A stretch of 64,000 nucleotides of DNA from Hexactinellida sp. DTS-2022. Taxonomy: Eukaryota; Porifera; Hexactinellida. The stretch spans positions 4,527,501 through 4,591,500 of the forward strand of contig JAPNXP010000013.1 in assembly GCA_028753945.1 (NCBI GenBank), written 5' to 3'. The position numbers and the translations under genes are program-made. Position 1 is the stretch's first letter, and the number at the start of each line of letters is the position of its first letter. Under the pieces are notes generated by a model. It made no database searches and had not been told where the DNA came from. It was given only the letters and a program-made list of their open reading frames with translations. Of this stretch, positions 39,151 through 47,243 are shown one piece after another.

Positions 39151-41538
39151 ATGGCTACTAATATTATTATTCGTCCAAAATTCCAAACTTACTGGAAAAC
39201 ACAGTTTGAAGTTGAATTCGAAACTCCATTCTCAGAGCGACTCCTCACCCTGCTCTACTTCAACACAGATGTAGGTCTGATCCCTAGGGGAAAGCTAGCA
39301 GTAAGTCCTGCATCTTCTTTCTGTACATCTTTCAATTGGAAAAAGCCTATACAAGGTTGTTATTGGTGCTCTGGTGATAATATGTCCCATCAAGCTATAT
39401 GTTGCTCCTCTAATTGTCTTATTCTATTCCATGAATGGTGTGTTCATAAGGTCAATAAAACCGGTAAATTTTCTATATGTAAGTACCCTGGGTGTGAGAA
39501 CGACAAACTTGACAAGGACCTAGAATGCTGTGAGGAACATGTTAAAATATATTCCACTCAATTTGGAATTATTCCATCCAACAACAATCAAGACTCACCC
39601 AATTGGTATTTTATTGATAACAAAGTCAAGCACCCGAATAATTCAAATTCAATGGAAGATGAAATGACTGATTTAGGCCAAGGGAGTATAAGTGACGCAT
39701 TCCCTGGCTCAGATTGCAGCTTGTTTATATTCTCTACGAGACTGTACTCGGGGCTTATCTACAGAAGTGACGTGGGTCCCATTCCCAGAGACAGCTTCCG
39801 AGAGGAACAGCTGACTTCTGAGTTCGCTAACTCTCCCAATTGGAGAGCAGCGATAGAAGGCTGTTACTGGTGTGGGAAGCCCACCAGAGCCAACCAGTAC
39901 ACGTATGTGTGCGATAAGAAGTGCTACTCCTTGCTGCACGAGTGGTGTCGCAGGAAGCTATACGAGTTCTGCGGGGACTCTCTCTGCATGTATCCGTCCT
40001 GCGAGGCGCCAGCTGTGGAGACTGCCAACTGCTGTTCCGAGGCCCATCAGCAGAAACTGGAGGCTAACTACAGATCCATTAAAAAAGGTAAAGATACTAA
40101 TCTGGGCAAAGGTCCTTATTGGTATCAAAAGAAGGAACTTCGCACTAATAAAATCACTCAATTCTTTCTACGAAATTCCCCAACCGAACAACCTCAAGAA
40201 CAACAACAACAACAACAGCTACCATTTATCCTAGACGCGACTTTAACCGAGCATTTGATGATGTTTACCGACATTGGTCCTATCCCTAGAGAGCTCCTTT
40301 CAGATCCAAATGCCATTCAGTTGTCACAACAATCTCTCCAAACCGCTTCCAACTGGAACACTAAGATAGTGGGCTGCTACTGGTGTTGTACGCCACTTAA
40401 CACAAACAGCTATGTCAGTATATTCTGCAACAAACAGTGCTTCTATCTATTCAATGAATGGTGTTTTAAGAAATTGAAAGAAAGAGATTCTACAATTAAC
40501 TCCTGCAAGTATATAAAATGCTCTAACCCCTCGATTGACTCATATCAGTGCTGCAGAGACCATGGACGCGAGTATATGGCTGAGTTCGGAGAGTTCTCTC
40601 ATCTCTTGCAGACAACACGTTACTGCCTTGGTCCGAGTTGGTATAATAACAGTACAACACTACATACAGTTGAATTCTACAATAGAGATCAACCGTTCTA
40701 CGAATTTACAAACTTCTTCGCTTGTAACTCACTTCGCATTGATGGCACCAGTTATCCCACGTCAGAGCATTATTTCCAGTCTCAGAAGTTTGTCGGCACT
40801 CCCTACATGCCGCACATAGCCGCCATGAGTCAGCCGAGAGAGTCGTTTGACTTCAGTCGCTCCAGCAGAGGCACCCGCTGGACACGGCCGGATTGGGGGG
40901 AGGTCAAGGAGCGCGTGATGTACCGGGCCCTGAGAGAGAAGTTCTCGCAGGCTCCCGAGTTGGGCTACCTCTTGGTGTCCACCTGCGGAGCTCATATATG
41001 CGAGCACACCGGAAGCGACGGCTACTGGGGAGACGCGGGAGACGGGACCGGCAAGAACAGACTCGGGGTGCTCCTAATGAAGCTCAGGGACGAGCTGAAG
41101 TCTGGGTGTACTTATTTCCCTGACACACTCTCGCACTTCACTTATGAGGAGCTACGCGCTCAGTTTGTAGCGAGTCAATCCTCTCCTTTGATGCCTCCAG
41201 TTCTGTCACGTTCCGACTCCCTACCTCATATGAACTTAAACCTGCTGTCTATTAAGAGTGGCATTAACAGCAATAATAGCTTTAAGCAGATGCGTAGCTC
41301 AGACAATGGATGGATATCCGATGAGGATAATGCGAGCGCGGCGGAGCATGTCTCTTCTAACTCCACTCACGGTGTGTTTGTAAAGCAACCAACTTTTGGT
41401 AACAGCTCCAAACAAACCTCAGAGGGAGCTCCGAGACCGCCTCCCTTCAATCCCCACTTTAGCGGCTCTGCAGTTCCCGGGGGAGAGGGACCTAAGGGCA
41501 GAAACCTGGCAGACAATCCTGAGTGCATGGAAACGTAA
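39151..41538 (+). CDS. Array gene 5: three Cys-rich modules plus NADAR domain
   Basis: 795 residues from ATG 39151 (an upstream TTG opens the frame). Modules at about 39-150, 205-321 and 374-495; NADAR at 508-650 with FYNRDQPFYEFTNFFAC, TSEHYFQSQKF and YWGDAGDGTGKNRLGVLLMK. Two motif changes are visible: STCGAHICEHT for the usual RTGxxxLxEHT, and WGDAG for WGDGG, but the key acidic residues remain. A short glutamine run (about 350-356) precedes module 3. The block 39703-40034 is almost identical to part of gene 6. The first module is close to that of gene 7. Gene 5 is thus the hub from which genes 6 and 7 share parts. Confidence 0.88.
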   Translation: MATNIIIRPKFQTYWKTQFEVEFETPFSERLLTLLYFNTDVGLIPRGKLAVSPASSFCTSFNWKKPIQGCYWCSGDNMSHQAICCSSNCLILFHEWCVHKVNKTGKFSICKYPGCENDKLDKDLECCEEHVKIYSTQFGIIPSNNNQDSPNWYFIDNKVKHPNNSNSMEDEMTDLGQGSISDAFPGSDCSLFIFSTRLYSGLIYRSDVGPIPRDSFREEQLTSEFANSPNWRAAIEGCYWCGKPTRANQYTYVCDKKCYSLLHEWCRRKLYEFCGDSLCMYPSCEAPAVETANCCSEAHQQKLEANYRSIKKGKDTNLGKGPYWYQKKELRTNKITQFFLRNSPTEQPQEQQQQQQLPFILDATLTEHLMMFTDIGPIPRELLSDPNAIQLSQQSLQTASNWNTKIVGCYWCCTPLNTNSYVSIFCNKQCFYLFNEWCFKKLKERDSTINSCKYIKCSNPSIDSYQCCRDHGREYMAEFGEFSHLLQTTRYCLGPSWYNNSTTLHTVEFYNRDQPFYEFTNFFACNSLRIDGTSYPTSEHYFQSQKFVGTPYMPHIAAMSQPRESFDFSRSSRGTRWTRPDWGEVKERVMYRALREKFSQAPELGYLLVSTCGAHICEHTGSDGYWGDAGDGTGKNRLGVLLMKLRDELKSGCTYFPDTLSHFTYEELRAQFVASQSSPLMPPVLSRSDSLPHMNLNLLSIKSGINSNNSFKQMRSSDNGWISDEDNASAAEHVSSNSTHGVFVKQPTFGNSSKQTSEGAPRPPPFNPHFSGSAVPGGEGPKGRNLADNPECMET
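39703..40034 (+). repeat. 332-bp block shared with array gene 6
   Basis: Aligning by eye with 42611-42942 I count three mismatches and no gap. It covers most of module 2. Sequence outside the block is much more different, so the edges are sharp. Confidence 0.9.
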
Positions 41539-41902
41539 ACTTGTTCCGTAAAATAAGCTAATAATAAGATTTTTATAGAAACATTGATATATAATGCTTT
41601 TGTTAATTAATTAAATTTGTGTTAATCCTTCAGTATAGTTAATACTACATAAGATGAGTTTGTATGTTTATTGATTGAGTATTTGTAATAGACTTGTATG
41701 TATAATGGGTATGTATTTTCAATTGCTATTTACTATTAATTTATGCATTTCAGTTTCTGTATTTGTTACGAAAAGGTCTAACTGTAATTTCACAGCTGTT
41801 ATATTTTAATTATGTCGAACTATTTTTAGGGAACTATTAAATAAACGATCTTATAGTTTCCTAGTATTTGATACGATCGATTCAGTTTGTGTATTACCCC
41901 AG
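41539..41902. other. Spacer between array genes 5 and 6
   Basis: About 360 bp, AT-rich. It ends in TTACCCCAG immediately before the gene 6 ATG, an acceptor-like word. Confidence 0.5.
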
Positions 41903-43291
41903 ATGGCAGGCCAACAGGTATTCAGCTCTAACTCTGTTGAGGACTTGGAGACAGTGGCAGCTAAAGTTAGAACAAAGATAGAGACTTATTTCTCCCAGCT
42001 GCTGGGGGTTATCAGGAAGAGACAAACCGAACTCATCTCAGAGCTAAACGAGATTCTGTCTCGCTACAGACTGGAGAGAGTGAGACTGATGGATAAAGTT
42101 AAAGAGTTGGAAGAAATAAAGAAGTATCATGAAGAGAGGAGCTCCAGAGATCGATTAAATGATACAATAAATAATATTAAAAGTGATTTATCAGACGCGC
42201 TTAAAGCGAGCACAAACACGATTAGTATTAAATTTGAATGGGATTCAGTGTATGCGAGTCAAGTTTGCAAAATTGGTAAACTAACTCTGATAACTAAAAA
42301 CAGATTAATTGCTAAGGATGTTGCACCTGCAACTACAAGTATAACGAATAGTGAAGTCACACTTCATGATGTAACTCCTGCTAATGACCCCAATCCACCT
42401 TTCTTTGATTCAATTGATTCTGAGCTGTGCTCCTATGCGACTCCCTACTCACCAGCAGATCCTATTTCCAGATCTAAATACTCAGATTCTAAACAGAGAG
42501 TATGCTCTCCTATCTCTAGACATTCTTCCGAAACAGCTACAGATACTTCAACCAAAAGGAATGACAAGATAATTGAAACTAACAAAGAGACAACTATTGA
42601 CGTCATAATGCCTGGCTCAGCTTGCAGCTTGTTTATTTTCTCTACGAGACTGTACTCGGGGCTTATCTACAGAAGTGACGTGGGTCCCATTCCCAGAGAC
42701 AGCTTCCGAGAGGAACAGCTGACTTCTGAGTTCGCTAACTCTCCCAATTGGAGAGCAGCGATAGAAGGCTGTTACTGGTGTGGGAAGCCTACCAGAGCCA
42801 ACCAGTACACGTATGTGTGCGATAAGAAGTGCTACTCCTTGCTGCACGAGTGGTGTCGCAGGAAGCTATACGAGTTCTGCGGGGACTCTCTCTGCATGTA
42901 TCCGTCCTGCGAGGCGCCAGCTGTGGAGACTGCCAACTGCTGCTCTGACAAACATCTCTACAGACTAGAATATAATTTCAAAACTATTTATAATTACAGC
43001 ATTAGTACAGCGGTAATTAGAAATCCACACTGGTACAGTATACACGATAAAGTTAACTGCTCCACCCATAAACTAAAACGCTCATTCCCTGCTAAGAGCA
43101 GCCCAGATAATCCAAAGCTGTTCCATAAGAAAGTATGTGAATCTAACACCAGCAATACAACTAGTTCATATCACGAGACATTAATTGCTAATCACATTCA
43201 TAAACGAGAGGTTGAGAAGTCCAAACTTCCTCCACCTTTTAATCCAGATTTCATGAAACGTAATTATAGTAAGAGTGGACATCATAAATGA
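41903..43291 (+). CDS. Array gene 6: coiled coil plus one Cys-rich module, no NADAR
   Basis: 462 residues, one exon. Residues 10-95 form a coiled coil (VRTKIETYFSQLLGVIRKRQ ... ELEEIKKYHEERSS), followed by IKFEWDSVYASQVCKIGKL. A polar middle leads to a single module (about 257-375) that is nearly identical to module 2 of gene 5. The tail (to 462) is Lys/Ser-rich. The coiled coil and the segment after it match gene 7 and resemble the coiled coil of the NHL pseudogene at 58.6 kb. Lacking NADAR, it could act as a regulator or competitor of full-length members, for instance by pairing through the coil; this is inference. Confidence 0.85.
   Translation: MAGQQVFSSNSVEDLETVAAKVRTKIETYFSQLLGVIRKRQTELISELNEILSRYRLERVRLMDKVKELEEIKKYHEERSSRDRLNDTINNIKSDLSDALKASTNTISIKFEWDSVYASQVCKIGKLTLITKNRLIAKDVAPATTSITNSEVTLHDVTPANDPNPPFFDSIDSELCSYATPYSPADPISRSKYSDSKQRVCSPISRHSSETATDTSTKRNDKIIETNKETTIDVIMPGSACSLFIFSTRLYSGLIYRSDVGPIPRDSFREEQLTSEFANSPNWRAAIEGCYWCGKPTRANQYTYVCDKKCYSLLHEWCRRKLYEFCGDSLCMYPSCEAPAVETANCCSDKHLYRLEYNFKTIYNYSISTAVIRNPHWYSIHDKVNCSTHKLKRSFPAKSSPDNPKLFHKKVCESNTSNTTSSYHETLIANHIHKREVEKSKLPPPFNPDFMKRNYSKSGHHK
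42611..42942 (+). repeat. 332-bp block shared with array gene 5
   Basis: Partner of 39703-40034 (three mismatches counted). It implies very recent duplication or gene conversion. Confidence 0.9.
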
Positions 43292-43951
43292 GCAACCCGA
43301 GTGCACTCTACAACATATTCTATAATATCAAAGTAGTATAGTATATACCGTAATTTAGTTCACTTTTTTCTAAGTTTTACTTAATTTAGCATTTTTTCTA
43401 TCTCATTAAAATATTACTTTTCAAATGCCATAGCCAAATCTTTTACATGGCGATCTTCGGTGTTACAGCGCGTGCTGACATCTGCCTCTGTTTGGTTTAA
43501 CTCTAAACCCTGTTGATGTGGTCAAATTTTTGAACTCTTGCTCATATCAGTACAATTTTATATTTAATGAATCCTTCTCAGTTTTGTATTAACTATGTTC
43601 ATTATTGCTACCATAAATATAGTGCAGTGAAAAAAGAAAAGTCCAGTTTCAGTGACATGGACATGTCTGTTATAAACATGTCTGAACATGTCTGTTATGG
43701 ACATGTCTGTTATTAGAGATTAGTAGTTCTTCCCAGTTATTTAGGTTTACAAAGCATTAGAATTAAATATGAGAATTGTTGTATGTAGACTTTAGCCAAC
43801 TTTTGCCCAATTAATTACGGTTTTGATAACCATTACCCTACTAATTTAATATTATATCTCTTACCAATTCCTCCATAATTCTGGGCCAACAAACAGACAA
43901 ACAAAAACTAAATAAAGTGTATTAATTTATAGTTATTCTTACAAGTCAATA
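43292..43951. other. Spacer between array genes 6 and 7
   Basis: About 660 bp, AT-rich, with the ACATGT repeat cluster at 43659-43713 and nothing else recognised. Confidence 0.5.
43659..43713. promoter_or_regulatory. Cluster of four p53-family half-sites / short tandem repeat
   Basis: Four 10-bp words fit RRRCATGYYY: GGACATGTCT (43659), AAACATGTCT (43674), GAACATGTCT (43684) and GGACATGTCT (43699). The middle two abut with no spacer, forming a complete p53-type element; the outer two are five bases away. The units GGACATGTCTGTTAT recur, so it is also a 15-bp tandem repeat. It ends about 240 bp before the gene 7 ATG. Function not shown. Confidence 0.5.
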
Positions 43952-45046
43952 ATGGCTACTAATAGTCTCCCGTCATTCCAAACTTACTGGAAAACTAAGT
44001 TTGAAGTTGAATTCGAAACTCCCTTCTCAGAGCGACTTCTCAGCATACTCTACTTCAACACAGATGTAGGCATGATCCCTAGGGGAAAGCTATCAGTTTG
44101 TCCTGCATCTTGTTTCTGTGATTTATCAAATTGGAAAAAGCCTATACAAGGTTGTTATTGGTGCTCTGTTGACAACACATCCCATCAAGCTATATGTTGC
44201 TCATCTGACTGTCTCTACCAGTTCCATGAATGGTGTATTCAGAAGGTCAATAAGAGCACTAAATTTGCCCTGTGTATACTCCCAGGTTGTGAAGAAGAAC
44301 TGGAGCGTGGTAGCAATTTCATAGCCTGCTGTGGGGAACATTTCAGGGTTTATTCTGCTGAGTATGGAATGATCTTATCGTCTAGTGGAACACAGCCGCA
44401 TTGGTATCGTGATGCGTTAGAACAACAGCCAATTAAACCTATTCTAGACAGTGCTACAATTACAAAATACGATGAGTTAGGATTGAGTACAGAAAGTAGC
44501 ACTGACGGCTTTTCAATTGAAGAAGATTTCGAGACAACAGCAACCAAAGTTAGAACAAAAATAGAGACTTATTTCTCCCAGCTGCTGGAGACTATCAGAA
44601 ACAGACAAACTCAACTCATCTCAGAATTAAACGATATTCTGTCTCGCTACAGACAGGAGAGAATAAGTCTGAAGAATAAAGTTAAAGAATTGGAAGATAA
44701 GGAGAAGCACTTTACAGATAGCAGTAGCACTTATTCTCCTATAAACTCTAACTCAAGTAGCGATACGGAGATATTAGCCAAATTGAAAAAACAAACAGAT
44801 CTTGAGAATATGAGAATTGAGTTTGAATGGACTCGGAAGTATGCTAGGGAAGCCAGCAAAATCGGGAGTTTAAAACTAACTTCAGTTTTGGACACATTTA
44901 AACATATTACTCCGATAGGATCCGAAACCGCGAGTTTTCACGATAAAGATGAATCAGATTTTACGTCCAACCCAAAGAGAAACAAGCTTTCTAACTGCAA
45001 TACAGCCTTTATTTCGCCTCTTAGAGGCAAAGCATTTGAACTCTAA
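43952..45046 (+). CDS. Array gene 7: one Cys-rich module plus coiled coil, no NADAR
   Basis: 364 residues, one exon. The single module (about 37-149) is close to module 1 of gene 5, including the leader FQTYWKTKFEVEFETPFSER. Residues 190-290 form a coiled coil (VRTKIETYFSQLLETIRNRQ ...) then IEFEWTRKYAREASKIGSL, both shared with gene 6. So gene 7 looks like the front of gene 5 joined to the coil, while gene 6 is the coil joined to the middle of gene 5. The upstream 30 bases (TACAAGTCAATAATGGCTAC) match those of gene 5. It ends the array; the next gene is unrelated. Confidence 0.85.
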   Translation: MATNSLPSFQTYWKTKFEVEFETPFSERLLSILYFNTDVGMIPRGKLSVCPASCFCDLSNWKKPIQGCYWCSVDNTSHQAICCSSDCLYQFHEWCIQKVNKSTKFALCILPGCEEELERGSNFIACCGEHFRVYSAEYGMILSSSGTQPHWYRDALEQQPIKPILDSATITKYDELGLSTESSTDGFSIEEDFETTATKVRTKIETYFSQLLETIRNRQTQLISELNDILSRYRQERISLKNKVKELEDKEKHFTDSSSTYSPINSNSSSDTEILAKLKKQTDLENMRIEFEWTRKYAREASKIGSLKLTSVLDTFKHITPIGSETASFHDKDESDFTSNPKRNKLSNCNTAFISPLRGKAFEL

Positions 45047-45854
45047 TTAATCTAAATCACTACATTAATTCTTATACAGTATATCGGTACTATTATTAAC
45101 GAACTTTTGATTATTTCTATTCGGATTATTCTCAGTAGAATTCCTAGATTAGGATTTCCCTTATATTATCACTTGCATAATTAACATATTTTATGTAAAT
45201 TACTATTATTTATACTTACATTATTGAATTTGCTGCTCTTGTGAATAAATAAACTCTGCTACTATTTTTATGCTCAAAACAGAACTTAAACAAAATTATA
45301 ATTACTCATTAATTTATCTCTGTTAAGAGTAGACAACAGCGTTCGCCCCCCTTCATATACACCCTCTTATAGGAAGATATTCAATATTTATGATATTATC
45401 CCACCCTTGTGAATGTGATCCAACAAGTGAGAATGTACAACAATTGTATAGTTTGTATAGTAGGATTGTATAGTTATACATAGGGGAAGATTACTCCATT
45501 TCGAGTTACATTTAATAACGGATAGTTTAATGAGTACCTAATACGATAAACAATAAGTGAAGCTCTAAAGGCTCGGTCAAAAAATTTATTTTCAAGTACG
45601 TAGTTATCCATTGTATTTGAATCCATTTCCCAACCCACTTCAGCCACACGTTGAGACTAGTTAAATAGTATTCATTTGGGGTTTTACTTCACTGAATAAA
45701 TTATTCCTAAACAATTAAAATCCCTCGCTACTCTACCCCGTGCAATTTTCATTCTATTTAACAGATCATACTTGGCAGCATTAGTCCAACTAGATCATTA
45801 TATATTTAAGTTCAATCAAGTTATAGACATTGATAAGTATTAATCTCTCTTATT
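45047..45854. other. Spacer after the NADAR array
   Basis: About 810 bp, AT-rich, no coding frame or repeat identified. Marks the right border of the array. Confidence 0.5.
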
Positions 45855-46799
45855 ATGCAGGGTGAAAATGCAAATGAAGATTCCAATCTAATTAGTGCTG
45901 ATAATATCGAGAGTCGGGATATGCCTGCTACTGAGAGACCCGTCAGTACATGTGGTATTCCCCTCTACACATACGATTGCATTCCTTCCTACCTCCAATT
46001 CAACCAGTTCATTCGTTCCGGTTATAGAGTTGGTCTTAATTTTAAACTTTGTGCTCGAAGCTTGTTTGCTCTCCACAATGAGACCATTAACATTTGGTCC
46101 CATGTGTTGGGTATTGTATTTTTCATCGCAATCGTCCCATTCGACATAACATATCTCCACTCACTCAACGCTGCTCTCCCGCATTACTTGATATTTGCAT
46201 CATTCATTGCATTGGCTGTCATCAGTCTGACCCTGTCTGCCTTATACCACCTGATAATGTGCCACTCGGAATACCAGTGTGACATGTGGCTGCGCTTGGA
46301 CAGCGCGGGCATCGGCCTCGCTCTCTGCGGCTGCTACATTCCGTCCGCTTTCTACGCGTTCTACTGTCCCGGCTGGGAACACACCTGGAGACTCGTATAC
46401 ATGGTCGCCACCCTGCTGGCTGTCTTCGTGTCGCTTTTGTTGCCTTTGCATCCAGATTTCCTCACGCGCAGGTGGAATATTAGAAGAATTCTGTTCTACT
46501 TCGGACTGATCATGGTGGGCGGCGTTCCTATTACACAGTGGGTTGCTATGCAGGGGGGGTTTGGAGTGCATATAGTGTTTGTCTTTCTAATTCCTAACGG
46601 GATTGTAATGTATGTGCTGGGGTTGGCTGGAGGGACTTTCTATATAACCAGGTTCCCGGAGCGCGTGTGGCCAGGAAAGTTCGATTATTTTGGAGCGAGC
46701 CACCAGCTGTGGCATATCTTTGTGTTGCTAGCGTTGGTATGGATGCACCACATTGTAAGAACAGAGTTCTACTACAGATTTACAAGTTCTTGTTGGTAG
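45855..46799 (+). CDS. PAQR3: PAQR3-like seven-helix receptor (adiponectin/progestin receptor family)
   Basis: A 314-residue membrane protein with the PAQR pattern: HNETINIWSHVLG before helix 1, SALYHLIMCHS with a zinc-ligand His, an Asp in LRLDSAGIGLALCG, and SHQLWHIFVLLALVWMHH giving the last His ligands. PERVWPGKFDYFGASHQLWH and CGCYIPSAFYAFYCPGW are closest to PAQR3, which sits in the Golgi membrane and holds RAF kinase there. The N-terminus (about 75 residues) faces the cytosol in this family. Single exon. Confidence 0.88.
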   Translation: MQGENANEDSNLISADNIESRDMPATERPVSTCGIPLYTYDCIPSYLQFNQFIRSGYRVGLNFKLCARSLFALHNETINIWSHVLGIVFFIAIVPFDITYLHSLNAALPHYLIFASFIALAVISLTLSALYHLIMCHSEYQCDMWLRLDSAGIGLALCGCYIPSAFYAFYCPGWEHTWRLVYMVATLLAVFVSLLLPLHPDFLTRRWNIRRILFYFGLIMVGGVPITQWVAMQGGFGVHIVFVFLIPNGIVMYVLGLAGGTFYITRFPERVWPGKFDYFGASHQLWHIFVLLALVWMHHIVRTEFYYRFTSSCW

Positions 46800-47243
46800 C
46801 AACAAATTTTAGTTTATTTGCATTTATCGTTCAATTGAGATTCTGTATTTTATAAATATCTATCAATTGTATTTGTTGAAGTTAAGAATAAACATACTAT
46901 TCTGTTCAGATTTCTCTAGCTGTCATTTTTTATTAAACGAACCTTTTAACTAAGTGTGTATTTACTTATAACAAACAGAGTGTCAAATTGGGCTTGTGTT
47001 TCTTCGACATTTTTATGCCCTCATTCGGATTCTGAGTAAATGTCAACTTGACTGTCTTCTAAGATTTTGGTATGCTATTTGAATTTGATTAGTAGATGAC
47101 TAAGTTAGATTTCCCCGTTTATAGATCCATGGTTCAACTTAGTCAGATTAGGTTGGTGACCAGATATAAAATGTTCTCTCAGATTGATTTGTAAATATTC
47201 GCTAGTATAATTATACAATACTGATTACATTTTATTTGGTTGT
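46800..47243. other. Spacer upstream of HMG-CoA synthase
   Basis: About 440 bp, AT-rich; only the PAQR3 polyadenylation signal noted. Confidence 0.5.
46887..46892 (+). terminator. Polyadenylation signal, PAQR3
   Basis: AATAAA about 90 bases after the stop codon. Confidence 0.45.

Noticed and set aside
40198..40220. CAA repeat in array gene 5 as a separate regulatory repeat
   Set aside because: It is in frame and encodes a short glutamine run in a linker, a common neutral feature.
43659..43713. CRISPR-like repeat
   Set aside because: Units are 10-15 bp with no spacers of unique sequence, and the genome is eukaryotic.
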